Below, one piece after another: positions 1 to 6,075 of a stretch of 8,188 nt of DNA. Positions within the stretch are counted from its first letter, which is position 1. Each line of letters opens with the position of its first letter. Both the position numbers and the translations under genes were made by a program. The stretch spans positions 1-8,188 of the forward strand of contig JAGXHZ010000063.1 in assembly GCA_024635855.1 (NCBI GenBank), read 5' to 3'. The notes under the pieces were generated by a model. The model did no database searches, was not told where the DNA came from, and saw nothing but the letters and a program-made list of their open reading frames with translations. Source of the DNA: Sulfuricurvum sp. GTDB taxonomy: Bacteria > Campylobacterota > Campylobacteria > Campylobacterales > Sulfurimonadaceae.

Positions 1-1
1 A

Positions 2-58
2 CTTGATACTGTAAGTTATAAATTAATTCCAAAAGAGTTAACAAAAATAGCAGTTTAA
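2..58 (+). CDS. possible C-terminal tail of an upstream gene (partial)
   Basis: One forward frame is open from the window edge to a TAA at 56-58 and reads LDTVSYKLIPKELTKIAV. The other two forward frames close at once. The residue mix is protein-like, and direct-repeat sequence begins shortly after the stop, as expected for the end of a gene. Nineteen codons are too few to name a family, and an open run of this length can occur by chance in AT-rich DNA. The call rests only on the open frame and composition. Confidence 0.3.
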   Translation, partial: LDTVSYKLIPKELTKIAV

Positions 59-76
59 ATGACTATCGAAAATGGT

Positions 77-143
77 GAAAATAGGGGGTAATGTATTCAA
101 TCTTCACTTTTAAAAAATCAAAAATAAATTTCCATTCTCATTC
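77..143 (+). repeat. direct repeat, copy 1
   Basis: The 20-mer atgtattcaatcttcacttt at 91-110 recurs exactly at 878-897. Similarity extends on both sides: a/t-rich sequence with a run of Gs just before it (about 77-90), and after a gap of different length aaaaataaatttcca (120-134) against aaaaatagatttcca in copy 2. The two copies bracket the 213-701 ORF and the foldable region after it. Origin is not shown. From memory, the ggggtca...ttcaatcttcactt style resembles sequence flanking REP-associated Y1 transposase genes, but no transposase is present here. Confidence 0.75.
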
Positions 144-204
144 CGTGCTACGACGCTGAATCCATAAACACTAAGAGCGTGGATACCGAATCTAGTTCGG
201 TATG
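139..204. repeat. imperfect palindromic intergenic element
   Basis: The left arm (139-164: cattccg...gaatcca) is an interrupted reverse complement of the right arm (180-204: tggatacc...cggtatg). Matching blocks are 139-145 against 198-204 (one mismatch) and 158-164 against 180-186 (one mismatch). The right arm contains a perfect 8-bp hairpin, ataccgaa (183-190) with ttcggtat (196-203) around a 5-nt loop. The layout resembles the dispersed CATTCCG...CGGAATG palindromes common between genes in many proteobacteria. That family link is from memory and needs a genome-wide count. Confidence 0.5.
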
Positions 205-212
205 ACGGGAAA

Positions 213-701
213 GTGACCCCTTATTATAAGAATTTGAGTGGAAATATAGATTTTAATTTGGCTATAGCTATAATGCCAAAACAAATGAATACAGAAATTA
301 TTAATTACTTTCATACATTGCCAAAAGATGATGATGGACATTTCATAATTGGAGCGATAGATCAGATCATAGTTGATGCGATCAATGCTAAAGTTTCCTA
401 TGTTGTGATAAGTGAAGCTAGTTTGATGAAAAATCTGAATCATCATGAAGATTTAGATAGTATTGATTATAAAAGGCTCTCTTATATCATTTTCAATCAC
501 CATATTATTTTACAAGATGGCGAAAAAACAGTTGGAATCGTCCATATTGAAGAGAATAAATACTATTTTGTTCTAAAAGCAACGGCATCAGGAGAAACGA
601 TTTTTTTAACGTCGTTTAGAAAAACAAGTGATTTTGACTTGAAACGATTGAAGAAAAAAGTAGAAAAGAATGAAGCTACTTTGATTTTTGGGAGTTTGTG
701 A
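213..701 (+). CDS. hypothetical protein, possible BECR-fold (PBECR-like) nuclease domain
   Basis: I do not recognise this 162-aa product with confidence. The N-terminal half has no clear motif. The C-terminal half (residues about 77-150) runs HHEDLDSIDYKRLSYII, then NKYYFVLKATASG (116-127) and TIFLTSFRKTS (129-139), then a lysine-rich helix. This succession of short beta strands ending in a 'FLTSFRKT' strand recalls the phage-associated Barnase/EndoU/ColicinE5-D/RelE-like (PBECR) nucleases. That is an impression, not a match. There is no signal peptide or membrane segment. The GTG at 213 abuts the palindromic element and lacks a good ribosome-binding site; ATG at 273 or 285 is equally weak, so the 5' end may be lost. 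The gene is visibly more AT-rich than the neighbours from 1046 onward and lies between direct repeats, which suggests acquired DNA or a decayed fragment. Confidence 0.5.
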   Translation: MTPYYKNLSGNIDFNLAIAIMPKQMNTEIINYFHTLPKDDDGHFIIGAIDQIIVDAINAKVSYVVISEASLMKNLNHHEDLDSIDYKRLSYIIFNHHIILQDGEKTVGIVHIEENKYYFVLKATASGETIFLTSFRKTSDFDLKRLKKKVEKNEATLIFGSL

Positions 702-702
702 A

Positions 703-861
703 GCCAAAAGGCGAAGGACTCTCAATCTCCTTCTAAGACCCGTTCCTAATTAAAGGCGGTACGGCCGAGAGATTCACCGCGTCTTCCTTTTGGTAACAGT
801 AAAATTGTACTGCTAATTGACGATGTTGTCAATAGCAGGAAGTGATGGAGATAAATCACTT
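703..861. other. highly foldable non-coding region: candidate structured RNA or folded mobile DNA
   Basis: Nested and tandem complementary arms fill this stretch, which begins right after the stop codon at 699-701. An outer stem ccaaaagg (704-711) pairs with ccttttgg (786-793). It encloses gaagga (713-718) with tccttc (728-733), and aagac (735-739) with gtctt (781-785). The latter encloses gcggt (756-760) with accgc (776-780). Next come a stem of 11 pairs with one bulge, ctgctaattgac (810-821) with gtcaatagcag (828-838), and a perfect 7-bp stem aagtgat (840-846) with atcactt (855-861). The first four stems form a branched, pseudo-cloverleaf layout. It matches no tRNA, riboswitch, SRP, RNase P or integron attC pattern that I know. 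Strand and transcription are unknown. Confidence 0.4.
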
Positions 862-866
862 ATCGA

Positions 867-945
867 GAATAGGGGTCATGTATTCAATCTTCACTTTTTA
901 AAATAGAGACGTATATATATTAAAAATAGATTTCCACTGTCACTT
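867..945 (+). repeat. direct repeat, copy 2
   Basis: This is the second copy of the repeat, with the exact 20-mer at 878-897 and the diverged right part aaaaatagatttccactgtcactt (two blocks, 922-936 and 937-945). It carries about 10 extra bases (gacgtatatatat region, 908-920) relative to copy 1. Its aggggtca (871-878) is the inverse of tgacccct at 214-221 at the start of the 213-701 ORF, so the two may also act as short inverted ends of the enclosed segment. It ends about 40 nt before the -10 box of the receptor gene. Confidence 0.7.
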
Positions 946-981
946 AAATTACTAAGTTTTTTATCTGTAATGTTAAATCAC

Positions 982-987
982 TATAAT
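982..987 (+). promoter_or_regulatory. promoter -10 box for the TonB-dependent receptor gene
   Basis: A perfect TATAAT stands 58 nt before the ATG at 1046. No clear TTGACA lies 16-18 nt upstream; instead there is a T-rich stretch (957-964), as is usual for sigma-70 promoters of Campylobacterota. Transcription would begin near 993-995, leaving a leader of about 50 nt. Confidence 0.5.
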
Positions 988-1001
988 TGCAAAACAAAAT
1001 A

Positions 1002-1020
1002 AAAAATTATCATTTTAGAT
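1002..1020. promoter_or_regulatory. possible Fur box
   Basis: ATTATCA at 1006-1012 (TGATAAT on the other strand) matches one half of the TGATAATnATTATCA Fur consensus and sits just downstream of the predicted transcription start of an outer-membrane receptor gene, where a repressor would act. The other half is poor, so the call leans on context. If real, iron would repress the receptor. Confidence 0.3.
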
Positions 1021-1045
1021 AGTGTTTAAAACAAAAGGAACCAGC

Positions 1046-3091
1046 ATGAATCGTATCCCACTTCTTCTTACTTTCACATTGTCGCTTGCCTGCGCACAAG
1101 AGATTGTTCAGATGGAAAAAATCGAGGTTCAAGAGAATATTTCAATGATCGAAGAGCGAAAAGAGAGCTCTATTGCAAAACGTATTATTACGGGTACGGA
1201 ACTCACGCAATACGGTGATATGAATGCTCTTGAAGTATTGAAGCGAACGCCAGGTGTAACACTCTCCGATGGAAAAGGGAAAAAAGGAGCTCCGGGAAAA
1301 GGGTATACCGTTGTCATGATCGACGGTGAGCAAACTTCCGGTTCCAAACGGGGAAATCCGTTGGAGCAAATCTCTCCCGATATGATTGAGCGGATCGAAG
1401 TAATGACGAACGGTTCAGCGGAATATACGGCAGAATCGATGGGGGGTATTGTCAACATTGTCCTCAAAAAGCCTAAGTCCCAAGGGTTAAGCCGAGTTAA
1501 AATTACAGCAGGAGCATACAGCGATCAGCCTATGGGGTCATTATTCGCACAGCAAGAGGGAAAATCGGGACATCTTTCGTATTTGATCAATACAACTATC
1601 TCCGATAACTCTCAAGCGGATAAAGTCCTAACGCACACAAATGCCCCAACCTCGTACAGTGATGAAACGAGTGCCTACGATGCCCGTTATCGCTCGCTTT
1701 CATTAAATACAAAACTGATTTATTCTACGTCACCTAAAAATAAATACACTTTCGACGGTGCAGTCAATGTCAATGATTACGATAAAACAACATTGGATAC
1801 CCGCACTACCGACGGCGCTATAACTCCCGATCGAATTATTCATGGAGATGACAGCGGTGAGGGGATGATGGTATGGGCAAAATTATCGGGAAATCATAAT
1901 ATTTCCAGTACAGAGTTGGTCGAATGGAAACTAAAATATCATCAAAATATGCAAGAAAGCAAGAGCATAACATCTCAAACAGCAACTGTAAATGAACAAA
2001 ATGACGATAATAACTATCGTGTTTTAGGGACGCAGGGGAGCTATTCGGTTGCGTTGGATAACCATTTCATAAAAACAGGATTTGAGCTCAAACACTCATC
2101 CCAACACGATGAAGTGACAAGTACAGACATCACACGCCCTTATGTCAGTACCTCTATGAGTGAAAACAAAGGTTCGCTTTATCTTCAAGATGAGGTGACC
2201 TTCGGTGAAAACATGGTGATGACTCCGGGATTACGTTACGAAACACTGCATCGTGATTATGGCACAACTGCAAGCATTGGGTATTTCGCTCCCTCACTTC
2301 ATCTTCTGTACAAGATTACTCCCAATGATAACGTGCGAGCAAGTATTGCCAAAACCGTTAAGCTTCCCCGTTTAAATGAACTCTCATCAAGTGTTGACAG
2401 TTCTTTGGAACAAAATGATCTCACCCATCCCGATATTATTGGAAATCCAGATTTAAAAGAAGAAGAGGCACTAAGCTATGAGCTTCGAGGTGAGCACTTT
2501 TTTGAGGATAAAGGGGTCGTGAGTATCGGCGGATTTTATCGCAGTCTCACGGATAAGATCGAAAAAATGACGACCTACAATCCAACTGCATTACGTTATG
2601 AAGAGCGTCCTTACAACAGTGGTAATGGCGGACTTTGGGGTATTGAACTGGAGCTTAAAAAATCTCTTAGCCGGTATGTAGAAGGATTAGGAATGTTTGC
2701 AAACGCAACTTTTCAAAACTCTTCACTCACCAACAGCGCGACCAATGCGACCTATTCTATTAAAGGGACCAACGATTATGTCTATAATCTCGGTTTGGAT
2801 CACACGATTCCATCCTATCGTCTGACGTATGGAGGAGCATATCGATATGTTAGCGGATACGATGACACCAGAGACATAAATGGTTTTGCAGAATCCCAAA
2901 AAGGATACGGTACACTCGACTTTTACGCGATAAAACGATTGAACGATACCTTTAAATTGTCTCTGAATCTGAAAAATATCACCCATGCAACGATTGAAAC
3001 CGTTTCCAATGACTACAACGCGGGAACAATCCAAATCGATAAAGAAAGATCCACTCCGGTAATTCTCCTTTCCTTAGAGGGGAAGTGGTAG
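1046..3091 (+). CDS. TonB-dependent outer-membrane receptor
   Basis: This 681-aa protein is a ligand-gated outer-membrane channel energised by TonB-ExbB-ExbD. The ligand (iron chelate, cobalamin or other) cannot be told from sequence. I start it at ATG 1046 rather than GTG 1022. The later start has an AAGGA ribosome-binding site about 7 nt upstream and gives a clean signal peptide (MNRIPLLLTFTLSLACA, cleavage likely before Q18). A TonB-box-like EKIEV lies at residues 24-28. The plug domain (about 37-145) ends in the classical run IERIEVMTNGSAEYTAESMGGIVNIVLKK, of which GGIVNIVL (133-140) is the most typical part. The rest is a beta-barrel rich in alternating strands, with late 'LSLNLKNIT' sequence and an aromatic C-terminal residue (W, where F is commoner). 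No tonB or exbBD lies in the window. The promoter and possible Fur site upstream hint at metal control. Confidence 0.93.
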   Translation: MNRIPLLLTFTLSLACAQEIVQMEKIEVQENISMIEERKESSIAKRIITGTELTQYGDMNALEVLKRTPGVTLSDGKGKKGAPGKGYTVVMIDGEQTSGSKRGNPLEQISPDMIERIEVMTNGSAEYTAESMGGIVNIVLKKPKSQGLSRVKITAGAYSDQPMGSLFAQQEGKSGHLSYLINTTISDNSQADKVLTHTNAPTSYSDETSAYDARYRSLSLNTKLIYSTSPKNKYTFDGAVNVNDYDKTTLDTRTTDGAITPDRIIHGDDSGEGMMVWAKLSGNHNISSTELVEWKLKYHQNMQESKSITSQTATVNEQNDDNNYRVLGTQGSYSVALDNHFIKTGFELKHSSQHDEVTSTDITRPYVSTSMSENKGSLYLQDEVTFGENMVMTPGLRYETLHRDYGTTASIGYFAPSLHLLYKITPNDNVRASIAKTVKLPRLNELSSSVDSSLEQNDLTHPDIIGNPDLKEEEALSYELRGEHFFEDKGVVSIGGFYRSLTDKIEKMTTYNPTALRYEERPYNSGNGGLWGIELELKKSLSRYVEGLGMFANATFQNSSLTNSATNATYSIKGTNDYVYNLGLDHTIPSYRLTYGGAYRYVSGYDDTRDINGFAESQKGYGTLDFYAIKRLNDTFKLSLNLKNITHATIETVSNDYNAGTIQIDKERSTPVILLSLEGKW

Positions 3092-3202
3092 AACGACGTA
3101 AAAACAATCAAATAAATAAACTTAAAACGTCAAATTAAGAAAAGATTGTTAACCGTTTATAGGATAAGATGGTTAATATATTAAAAATTTGAGGAGCTAC
3201 CC

Positions 3203-3400
3203 ATGAAAGACAATGAACCAACACTCAGTTCAATCGAGGATTACGACACCTTAAAAGGACCCAAAAAACGTATTGTTTGGATTGTCATCCTAAGCGGTTT
3301 GTTGATTGGTGCCATATTTGTTGCAGCGAGGATGTATTACGGTGAAGCAAATGACGCCATACCCGTTCACGATGCTATTGGCAAAGTGCCAGTCAAATAA
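3203..3400 (+). CDS. small single-pass membrane protein, function unknown
   Basis: This 65-aa protein is not one I recognise. Residues 1-22 are polar and acidic with a basic end (GPKKR), residues 23-43 form one hydrophobic helix (IVWIVILSGLLIGAIFVAARM), and the last 22 residues are polar. The positive charges before the helix suggest that the N-terminus is inside and the C-terminus in the periplasm. A strong GAGGAG ribosome-binding site (3191-3196) lies 6 nt before the ATG, which supports real translation. It follows the receptor gene by 111 nt and precedes the M48 peptidase gene by 35 nt in the same direction. It could belong to either unit. No cysteine, lipobox or catalytic motif is visible. 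Confidence 0.7.
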   Translation: MKDNEPTLSSIEDYDTLKGPKKRIVWIVILSGLLIGAIFVAARMYYGEANDAIPVHDAIGKVPVK

Positions 3401-3435
3401 TGGTAAAATTCGTCACTTTTAGCATAAGGTTTTAA

Positions 3436-4680
3436 ATGATCTCTACCATTATCGTACTCTATAGCGTGTACATTCTCATCCGTCTTTATGTCAGTGTGAT
3501 GCAGATAGGTTATATCAATCAGATGAAACGCAAAGGTGCGGTTTTGATGGGAGAACAGGCGTATTTGGATGCCGGTAATTATGCCGTTGCCAAAGAAAAA
3601 CTCTCTATGATTGAAGCGTTTGTAGAGTACGGACTCTTTTTGGTTTGGATGATGGGGATGATTTATTGGCTGGATACGCAGTTAATGGCAGAAAGTGCCG
3701 TTGTGCAGCCGATTGCAGCGGTCATTGGAATGCTGTTGATTAATTCATTGGTTATGCTTCCTTTGGGATGGATCGCCAAATTCAAGATCGATGCACAATA
3801 CGGATTTAACCGCTCTTCTACGGCGCAATTTGTCAAAGACACACTCATCGGCACGGTACTAACCATCGTTATCGGAAGCGTTATTGTGTGGATTATTTCA
3901 ATGATTATAACCTCTAGTGCGTTATGGTGGTTGTGGAGTTTTTCGTTTATTTTTGCGGTGGTAATTGCGTTAAATATGTTTTTTCCGACCATTCGAGCTC
4001 TTTTCTTTGACAAAGTGACTCCATTGAAAAATAGCGAACTTCGGGAAAAAATCGAAGAGTTGATGAGAAAAACAGGTTTCGTAAGCAGCGGCGTGTTTGT
4101 GAGTGATGCCAGTAAGCGGGATGCACGCCTTAATGCCTATTTCGGCGGCTTAGGTAAAGCAAAACGGGTTGTCTTGTTTGATACCCTGATTGAAAAACTT
4201 TCCCCCTCTGAGCTGGTTGCTGTTTTAGGGCATGAGTTGGGACATTTTGCACACGGTGATTTATACAAAAATATCGCGATGGTGGGAGCAATGCTGTTTG
4301 GTATGTTTGCTTTATTTGGCAATCTCCCTGATAGTCTCTATCTTGAGCTTGGCGTTGCAAAATCTCCGCACGTTATTATGATGGTATTTATCCTTATTCT
4401 CCCTATGGTGAGCTTTGTGATTATGCCGTTGATGGGGATGATGAGTCGTCATAATGAATATGAAGCAGACCGTACCGGAGCAGAATTAGGCGGAGCAGAA
4501 CATTTGGTCAATGCGCTCAAAAAACTGGTGACGGAGAATAAAAGCTTTCCGTTATCGCATCCGGTTTATCGCTTTTTTCACACAACGCATCCGCCGGTTA
4601 TCGACCGTCTTCGCGCATTGGGTGCGGATATTCGAGTGGAGTCTTCGGAAGGTTTTCCTGATCCATGTCCAGTACTCTAA
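3436..4680 (+). CDS. M48 family (Ste24/CAAX protease 1-like) membrane zinc metallopeptidase
   Basis: This 414-aa integral membrane protease has several hydrophobic helices: residues 1-22, about 62-80, 88-115, 136-190, 280-297 and 311-336. The zinc site is HELGHFAHGD (266-275): H266 and H270 bind zinc and E267 is the catalytic base. The third ligand is in EYEAD (341-345), probably E341. A family-typical THPPVIDRLRAL follows near the C-terminus (384-395). The two N-terminal helix pairs before the catalytic domain and the total length fit the Ste24 branch better than the shorter HtpX branch. In bacteria without prenylated CAAX proteins such enzymes are thought to act in membrane-protein quality control; the substrate here is unknown. 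A modest AAGG ribosome-binding site (3426-3429) precedes the ATG. The 3' end overlaps prmC by 16 nt, implying co-transcription and probably coupled translation. Confidence 0.93.
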   Translation: MISTIIVLYSVYILIRLYVSVMQIGYINQMKRKGAVLMGEQAYLDAGNYAVAKEKLSMIEAFVEYGLFLVWMMGMIYWLDTQLMAESAVVQPIAAVIGMLLINSLVMLPLGWIAKFKIDAQYGFNRSSTAQFVKDTLIGTVLTIVIGSVIVWIISMIITSSALWWLWSFSFIFAVVIALNMFFPTIRALFFDKVTPLKNSELREKIEELMRKTGFVSSGVFVSDASKRDARLNAYFGGLGKAKRVVLFDTLIEKLSPSELVAVLGHELGHFAHGDLYKNIAMVGAMLFGMFALFGNLPDSLYLELGVAKSPHVIMMVFILILPMVSFVIMPLMGMMSRHNEYEADRTGAELGGAEHLVNALKKLVTENKSFPLSHPVYRFFHTTHPPVIDRLRALGADIRVESSEGFPDPCPVL

Positions 4681-5489
4681 AGGAACTTCATGCAGATGTT
4701 ACAATCGCATTAGAAGGAGTTGTTGAGTTTCCAAGACGTGAAGCAGAGCTTTTGCTTATGGCGTACTTGGAGTGCAATCAGCTCTATTTTATTACCCATC
4801 AAGATGAGATAATCGACGTCGGTAATCCAAGATTGTCAGAGTGGATAGAAAAGCGCTCACGTAACGTTCCGCTTGAATATTTAACGAATCGTGTCAGTTT
4901 TTATAGCCGTGAATTTTACATTGATGAGGGAGCACTTATTCCCCGACCTGAAACCGAACATCTGATCGATGAAGTTCTCTCTTTGGTGAATAAAGATGAA
5001 AAAATCACGATTGTGGAAGTGGGAGTAGGCAGCGGTATTATCTCAATACTTCTAGCCCTTCATTTTCCCAATGCTCATTGTATTGCCGTCGATATCTCAC
5101 CTCGTGCTCTAAGTGTTGCGCGTCGTAACATTCAAGCCTTTGGATTGGAAGATCGGATTGAACTGCGTGAGGGTGATTTGCTTGCGTGCGTGAGTGAAAA
5201 AATTGATCTGCTTGTTTCCAATCCCCCTTATATCGCCGATGATGCCTCTTTGGAATCCAACCTGTCGTATGAACCTCAAAACGCTCTTTTTGGCGGCAGT
5301 GTGGGCGATGAAATCATACAGAGGCTTTTAGATGAAGTGTATGCGCGATCCATTCCTCTATTCGTTTGCGAGATGGGCTATGACCAGCGCCTAAAAGTGC
5401 AGGAATATCTCAAATCTTTTGCGGTACAATCGTTGGACTTTTATAAGGATTTAGCCTCATTTGATCGAGGATTTATTTTAAAAATTTAA
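4665..5489 (+). CDS. prmC: peptide chain release factor N5-glutamine methyltransferase
   Basis: This 274-aa cytoplasmic enzyme uses S-adenosylmethionine to methylate the glutamine of the GGQ loop in release factors RF1 and RF2. The N-terminal helical domain (1-80) binds the release factor. IPRPETE (92-98) is the family signature before the Rossmann domain. EVGVGSG (118-124) is the SAM-binding motif I, AVDISPRAL (141-149) carries the acidic ribose-binding residue, and NPPYI (186-190) is the catalytic motif that holds the substrate glutamine. YEPQNALFGG (202-211) and KDLASFDRGF (261-270) are conserved C-terminal signatures. Length is normal and no key residue is missing. The ATG lies inside the end of the peptidase gene, with GGAAGG (4647-4652) rather far upstream (12 nt), so re-initiation by ribosomes ending the peptidase is likely. 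Confidence 0.96.
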   Translation: MSSTLKELHADVTIALEGVVEFPRREAELLLMAYLECNQLYFITHQDEIIDVGNPRLSEWIEKRSRNVPLEYLTNRVSFYSREFYIDEGALIPRPETEHLIDEVLSLVNKDEKITIVEVGVGSGIISILLALHFPNAHCIAVDISPRALSVARRNIQAFGLEDRIELREGDLLACVSEKIDLLVSNPPYIADDASLESNLSYEPQNALFGGSVGDEIIQRLLDEVYARSIPLFVCEMGYDQRLKVQEYLKSFAVQSLDFYKDLASFDRGFILKI

Positions 5490-5500
5490 GAATTTAAAGA

Positions 5501-5576
5501 GCGCAAAAATGCGCGAGGGCACTCTGCCGAAGAGAACCTAGTGTTAACGTAGCTTAGGGGATTTTATTCCCTGAGC
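5501..5576 (+). promoter_or_regulatory. hairpin-rich leader upstream of the DUF4149-like gene
   Basis: The 103-nt gap between prmC and the next gene holds several stems: gcgca (5501-5505) with tgcgc (5510-5514) around an AAAA loop; ggca (5518-5521) with tgcc (5525-5528), or alternatively ctct (5522-5525) with agag (5531-5534); and a strong gcttaggg (5552-5559) with ccctgagc (5569-5576), 8 bp with one G-U pair. The last stem stops 6 nt before the AAGGA ribosome-binding site (5583-5587). None has a U-tract, so simple termination is unlikely. It could be a cis-regulatory leader, an mRNA-processing site or an intergenic repeat. I could not match it to a riboswitch class. Confidence 0.4.
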
Positions 5577-5592
5577 GTATAAAAGGAACAAA

Positions 5593-6075
5593 ATGAGTAA
5601 TAAAAAAACTTTTATCGATATTTTTTATCTTTTCACCCTTGCAATAACAGCAGGAGCCGTCTTTACTTTAGGTGCACTCGTTGCCGCTGTTGTCTTTCAC
5701 TCTGAACTTTATTTGAGTGTACCGCTTCTCTCACGTTATGAAGAGGGAAAGATTATGGGAGAAATCTTTCGCCGATTTAGTTATTGGGCGTATTTTATGA
5801 CAGCTGTTATCGCGGTTTATGAAGTATCCCGATACAAAGTAATGCAGATTGATAAAATTTCCATTTTAAGTGCGTTGGGTGTGATCAGTACTCTTTTGCT
5901 TTTTGCTGCCGTGTACGTTCCTAAAATCTTAGAGTATCAATCACGCGGTGAAAGTGCTATAGATGCATCGTTTGAGTCTCTGCATAAAGCGAGTGAAATT
6001 GATTTTAAAATCTTGCTTTTAATGTTAATCGTACTTTTTGCCCGTCGCACTTATTTGATGGTGGCTAAACGATGA
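5593..6075 (+). CDS. DUF4149-like four-helix membrane protein
   Basis: This 160-aa inner-membrane protein has four predicted transmembrane helices at about residues 8-35, 63-80, 89-112 and 137-155. Between helices 1 and 2 it has VVFHSELY...EEGKIMGEIFRRF, and before helix 4 SFESLHKASE (126-135). A small or acidic face on helix 1, a 'G-I-F-R-RF' segment and a late 'LH..S' motif fit the DUF4149 (TMEM205-like) family, whose biochemical role is not established. An AAGGA ribosome-binding site (5583-5587) gives a well-supported ATG. Its stop overlaps the start of the ABC ATPase gene by 4 nt (ATGA), a sign of translational coupling. A joint role at the membrane is possible, but it is not an MlaE-type permease: it is too short and lacks that family's pattern. 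Confidence 0.8.
   Translation: MSNKKTFIDIFYLFTLAITAGAVFTLGALVAAVVFHSELYLSVPLLSRYEEGKIMGEIFRRFSYWAYFMTAVIAVYEVSRYKVMQIDKISILSALGVISTLLLFAAVYVPKILEYQSRGESAIDASFESLHKASEIDFKILLLMLIVLFARRTYLMVAKR

Noticed and set aside
703..793. Integron attC site
   Set aside because: The branched stem layout lacks the RYYYAAC and GTTRRRY core sites at the ends, and no integrase is visible.
703..861. Cobalamin or other riboswitch for the TonB receptor
   Set aside because: No recognised aptamer core sequence, and a direct repeat and separate promoter lie between it and the receptor gene.
77..945. CRISPR array
   Set aside because: Only two repeat copies about 790 bp apart, no regular spacers and no cas genes.
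1022..1045. GTG start at 1022 for the TonB receptor
   Set aside because: It would put eight residues before the signal peptide; ATG 1046 has a good ribosome-binding site and gives a normal signal sequence.
3663..4013. 116-aa minus-strand ORF opposite the M48 peptidase
   Set aside because: Antisense shadow of membrane-helix coding sequence; no motif or start signal.
5552..5576. Rho-independent terminator after prmC
   Set aside because: The stem is strong but no T-tract follows and a ribosome-binding site comes next.
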